Below are positions 4,694 to 6,668 of a DNA stretch of 6,668 nt, piece after piece. A program made the translations under genes and the position numbers. Origin of the DNA: an uncultured Eubacteriales bacterium (GTDB lineage: Bacteria > Bacillota > Clostridia > Oscillospirales > Acutalibacteraceae); NCBI GenBank assembly GCA_900321595.1, contig ONWP01000232.1:1-6668 (forward strand), in the 5' to 3' direction. The notes under the pieces are model-generated. The model worked only from the letters and a program-made list of their open reading frames with translations. It was not told the DNA's origin and made no database searches. Each line of letters starts with the position of its first letter. Position 1 is the first letter of the stretch.

Positions 4694-4732
4694 ATCCCGT
4701 TGATAAGGGGCTTTTGCGCGTGTGCCCGGCAT

Positions 4733-4781
4733 TGTACGAATCAGCGGCCGCAAGCTTTGTTTGCGCCCGGCGATTTGTACA
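4733..4781 (+). promoter_or_regulatory. Long imperfect hairpin upstream of pnp
   Basis: TGTACGAATC (4733-4742) pairs with GATTTGTACA (4772-4781) over 10 bp (one G-U). After a 2x2 internal loop, CGG and CGCAA pair with CCG and TTGCG across one C-C mismatch, closing a seven-base loop. The stem has about 18 pairs in all. Its place, 48 nt before the pnp start, recalls the RNase III-cleaved leader hairpin through which PNPase limits its own synthesis in E. coli. Folding was judged by eye. Confidence 0.5.
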
Positions 4782-4829
4782 TTTCCGGCGGCGCGAAGCT
4801 CCTGAAAATACAACAAAGGAGTTTTGTAA

Positions 4830-6668
4830 ATGTTTGAAAACTACAGAGTGTTTGAAACGACGCTCGCCGGCAGACCGCTGAAGGTCGAGACCGGTATGAT
4901 GAGCCAGCTGTCCAGCGGTTCCTGCATGATCCGCTACGGCGAGACGAACGTGCTGGTCAACGTCACCATGAGCCAGACCCCCAGAGAGGGCGTGGACTTC
5001 TTCCCCCTGAGCGTGGACTTTGAGGAGAAGCTCTACAGCGTGGGCAAGATCCCCGGCTCCTTCCAGCGCCGCGAGGCCAGACCCAGCGAGAAGGCGATCC
5101 TCGCCTCCCGCGTGATCGACCGCCCCATCCGTCCCCTGTTCCCCAAGGACATGCGCAACGACGTCGCGGTCGTGGCCACCGTCATGAGCGTCGACCCCGA
5201 CTGCTCTCCCGAGATCACGGCCATGATCGGCGTCTCCATCGCCATCAGCATCTCCCAGATCCCCTGGGACGGCCCCATCAGCGGCGTGAGCGTGGGCTAC
5301 GTGGACGGCGAGTACGTCATCAACCCCACCGCCGAGCAGCGTGAGAAGTCTCAGATGGCCGTCACCGTCGCCTCCACCGCCGATCTGGTCGCCATGATCG
5401 AGGCCGGCGCGAACGAGGTCAGCGACGAGGTCATGTTCGACGGCATCATGTACGGCCACAAGGTCAATCAGGAGATCGTTGAGTTCATCAAGGGCATTCA
5501 GGCCGAGATCGGCAAGGAAAAGATCCCCTTCGAGTCCAACGATCCCAGCCACGAGCTGTTCGAGGCCGTGCGCGAGATCGCCGAGGCCGACGTCATGGTC
5601 GCGCTGGACACCGACGACAAACGCATCCGCGACGAGGCGCTCAAGCCCATCTACGAGCGCGTACACGCCGAGCTGGACGAGAAGTTCCCCGAGGAGTGCG
5701 GCAAGATCGACGACTGCATGTACAAGCTGCAGAAGATGATCGTGCGCCGCTGGCTGATCGACGAGCACAAGCGCGTCGACGGCAGAGGCATGGACGACAT
5801 CCGTCCGCTGAACGCGCAGGTCGATCTGCTCGACCGCGTCCACGGCTCCGGCATGTTCACCAGAGGCCAGACGCAGGTCCTCACCACCGTCACGCTGGGC
5901 ACCGCCAGAGACGCCCAGATGCTCGACGGTCTGGACGAAGAGGATTCCAAGCGGTACATCCACCATTACAATTTCCCCAGCTACTCCGTGGGCGAGACCC
6001 GTCCCTCCCGCGGCCCCGGCCGTCGTGAGATCGGCCACGGCGCCCTCGCGGAAAGAGCGCTCCTGCCCGTCATCCCCTCCATCGAGGAGTTCCCCTACAC
6101 GATCCGTCTGGTGAGCGAGGTGCTCTCCTCCAACGGTTCCACCAGCCAGGCGTCCGTCTGCGGTTCGACCCTCGCGCTGATGGCTGCCGGCGTGCCGATC
6201 AAGGCGCCCGTGGCCGGCATCAGCTGCGGTCTGATCACCCGCGACGACGGCTCCTTCGACACCATGGTCGACATTCAGGGCCTCGAGGACTTCTTCGGCG
6301 ACATGGACTTCAAGGTCGCCGGCACCAAGAAGGGCATCACCGCCATCCAGATGGACCTGAAGATCCACGGCCTGACGCCCGCCATCATCAAGGAAGCCCT
6401 CGCGAAGACCCACAAGGCCCGCAACTACATCCTGGACGAGGTCATGCTGCCCGTCATCGCGGAGCCGCGCAAGGAGCTGAGCAAGTACGCGCCCAAGCTG
6501 CTCATCACAAAGATCGACGTGGACAAGATCGGCGACGTCATCGGTAAGCAGGGCAAGGTCATCCAGAAGATCTGCGCCGAGTGCAACTGCAAGATCGACG
6601 TGGAAGAGGACGGCACCATCTTTGTCTCCTCTCTGTCGCTTGAGGATGCCCAGCGCGCACTCACCATC
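4830..6668 (+). CDS. pnp: Polynucleotide phosphorylase (PNPase), C-terminus beyond window
   Basis: ATG at 4830 follows AAAGGAG (4815-4821) by eight bases; 613 codons are open to the window edge, against about 700 for the full enzyme. PNPase is a trimeric 3'-to-5' phosphorolytic exoribonuclease in RNA decay, which can also add tails. Domains in order are a first RNase PH-like domain (about 12-145, with GSFQRREARPSEKAIL near 76-91), an all-helical domain (about 240-310), a second, catalytic RNase PH-like domain (about 318-545), and the KH domain (from about 555). Key sites are FPSYSVGE (382-389), SRGPGRREIGHGAL (393-406), the metal/catalytic Asp pair in FFGDMDFKVAGT (Asp 491 and 493), and the KH loop GKQG (572-575), a GxxG variant of the usual GxGG-type loop. 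The S1 domain is off the edge. Codons are strongly biased to C-ending forms, as expected for high expression. It is cotranscribed with rpsO at least in part. Confidence 0.97.
   Translation, partial: MFENYRVFETTLAGRPLKVETGMMSQLSSGSCMIRYGETNVLVNVTMSQTPREGVDFFPLSVDFEEKLYSVGKIPGSFQRREARPSEKAILASRVIDRPIRPLFPKDMRNDVAVVATVMSVDPDCSPEITAMIGVSIAISISQIPWDGPISGVSVGYVDGEYVINPTAEQREKSQMAVTVASTADLVAMIEAGANEVSDEVMFDGIMYGHKVNQEIVEFIKGIQAEIGKEKIPFESNDPSHELFEAVREIAEADVMVALDTDDKRIRDEALKPIYERVHAELDEKFPEECGKIDDCMYKLQKMIVRRWLIDEHKRVDGRGMDDIRPLNAQVDLLDRVHGSGMFTRGQTQVLTTVTLGTARDAQMLDGLDEEDSKRYIHHYNFPSYSVGETRPSRGPGRREIGHGALAERALLPVIPSIEEFPYTIRLVSEVLSSNGSTSQASVCGSTLALMAAGVPIKAPVAGISCGLITRDDGSFDTMVDIQGLEDFFGDMDFKVAGTKKGITAIQMDLKIHGLTPAIIKEALAKTHKARNYILDEVMLPVIAEPRKELSKYAPKLLITKIDVDKIGDVIGKQGKVIQKICAECNCKIDVEEDGTIFVSSLSLEDAQRALTI

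Noticed and set aside
4743..4757. Adjacent NotI and HindIII recognition sequences (GCGGCCGCAAGCTT), as in some vector polylinkers
   Set aside because: The flanks do not continue as polylinker, the sequence falls within a natural hairpin, and the native rpsO-pnp gene order is unbroken, so chance is the better explanation.
4757..4783. Possible separate pnp promoter (TTGTTT ... TACATT)
   Set aside because: The spacer is only 15 bases, the -10 match is poor, and the sequence is part of the long hairpin stem.
4692..6413. Long minus-strand open frame of 573 codons opposite pnp
   Set aside because: It is a low-complexity Gly/Asp/His/Val-rich shadow produced by the C-ending codon bias of pnp, which is unmistakable on the other strand.

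Overview
The window comes from a fairly GC-rich genome of Firmicutes type, most likely a gut-associated member of the Clostridia. The grounds are strong GGAGG-type ribosome binding sites, sigma-A-like promoters (TTGACA-17-TAGAAT), the rpsO-pnp gene pair, an ECF-transporter S component, and a TatD-associated-type radical SAM protein. This is inferred from the sequence alone; I did not identify a species.

Layout. Positions 1-4107 hold only minus-strand genes. In their direction of transcription (right to left) these are: an ECF-type vitamin/cofactor transporter S component (3574-4107); a small radical SAM protein (2936-3544); a large polytopic membrane protein resembling DUF6056/GT-C-like proteins (1355-2887); a two-gene unit made of an unrecognised 90-aa protein (921-1193) overlapping a DUF4160 protein (659-937); and a unit made of a two-helix membrane protein (208-513) followed by the N-terminal part of an uncharacterised protein (1-195) that runs off the left edge. 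The first three lie close together (gaps of 29 and 48 nt) and probably form one operon read from a promoter near 4210-4237. From 4257 rightward everything is on the plus strand: a near-consensus promoter, a structured leader, rpsO (ribosomal protein S15), a short hairpin region, and pnp (polynucleotide phosphorylase), which is cut off by the right edge after 613 codons.

How the parts work together. rpsO-pnp is a classic translation/RNA-decay pair. Its leader can form a helix that covers the rpsO Shine-Dalgarno sequence, and a long imperfect hairpin lies just before pnp; both fit known modes of autoregulation by S15 and PNPase in other bacteria. The minus-strand operon pairs a vitamin-type transporter subunit with a radical SAM enzyme, neither of known substrate.

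The least explained part is a repeated intergenic element. A 52-53-bp sequence occurs twice (567-619 and 1292-1343) with 45 of 47 bases identical outside the hairpin loop. It combines a TCCCGGA/TCCGGGA hairpin with two tandem 20-bp units. Each copy sits between a stop codon and the promoter of the next minus-strand unit, and in the first copy the hairpin contains the -35 box. No rRNA, tRNA, CRISPR array, insertion sequence or replication origin was seen, and no stretch above 300 bases lacks a gene.
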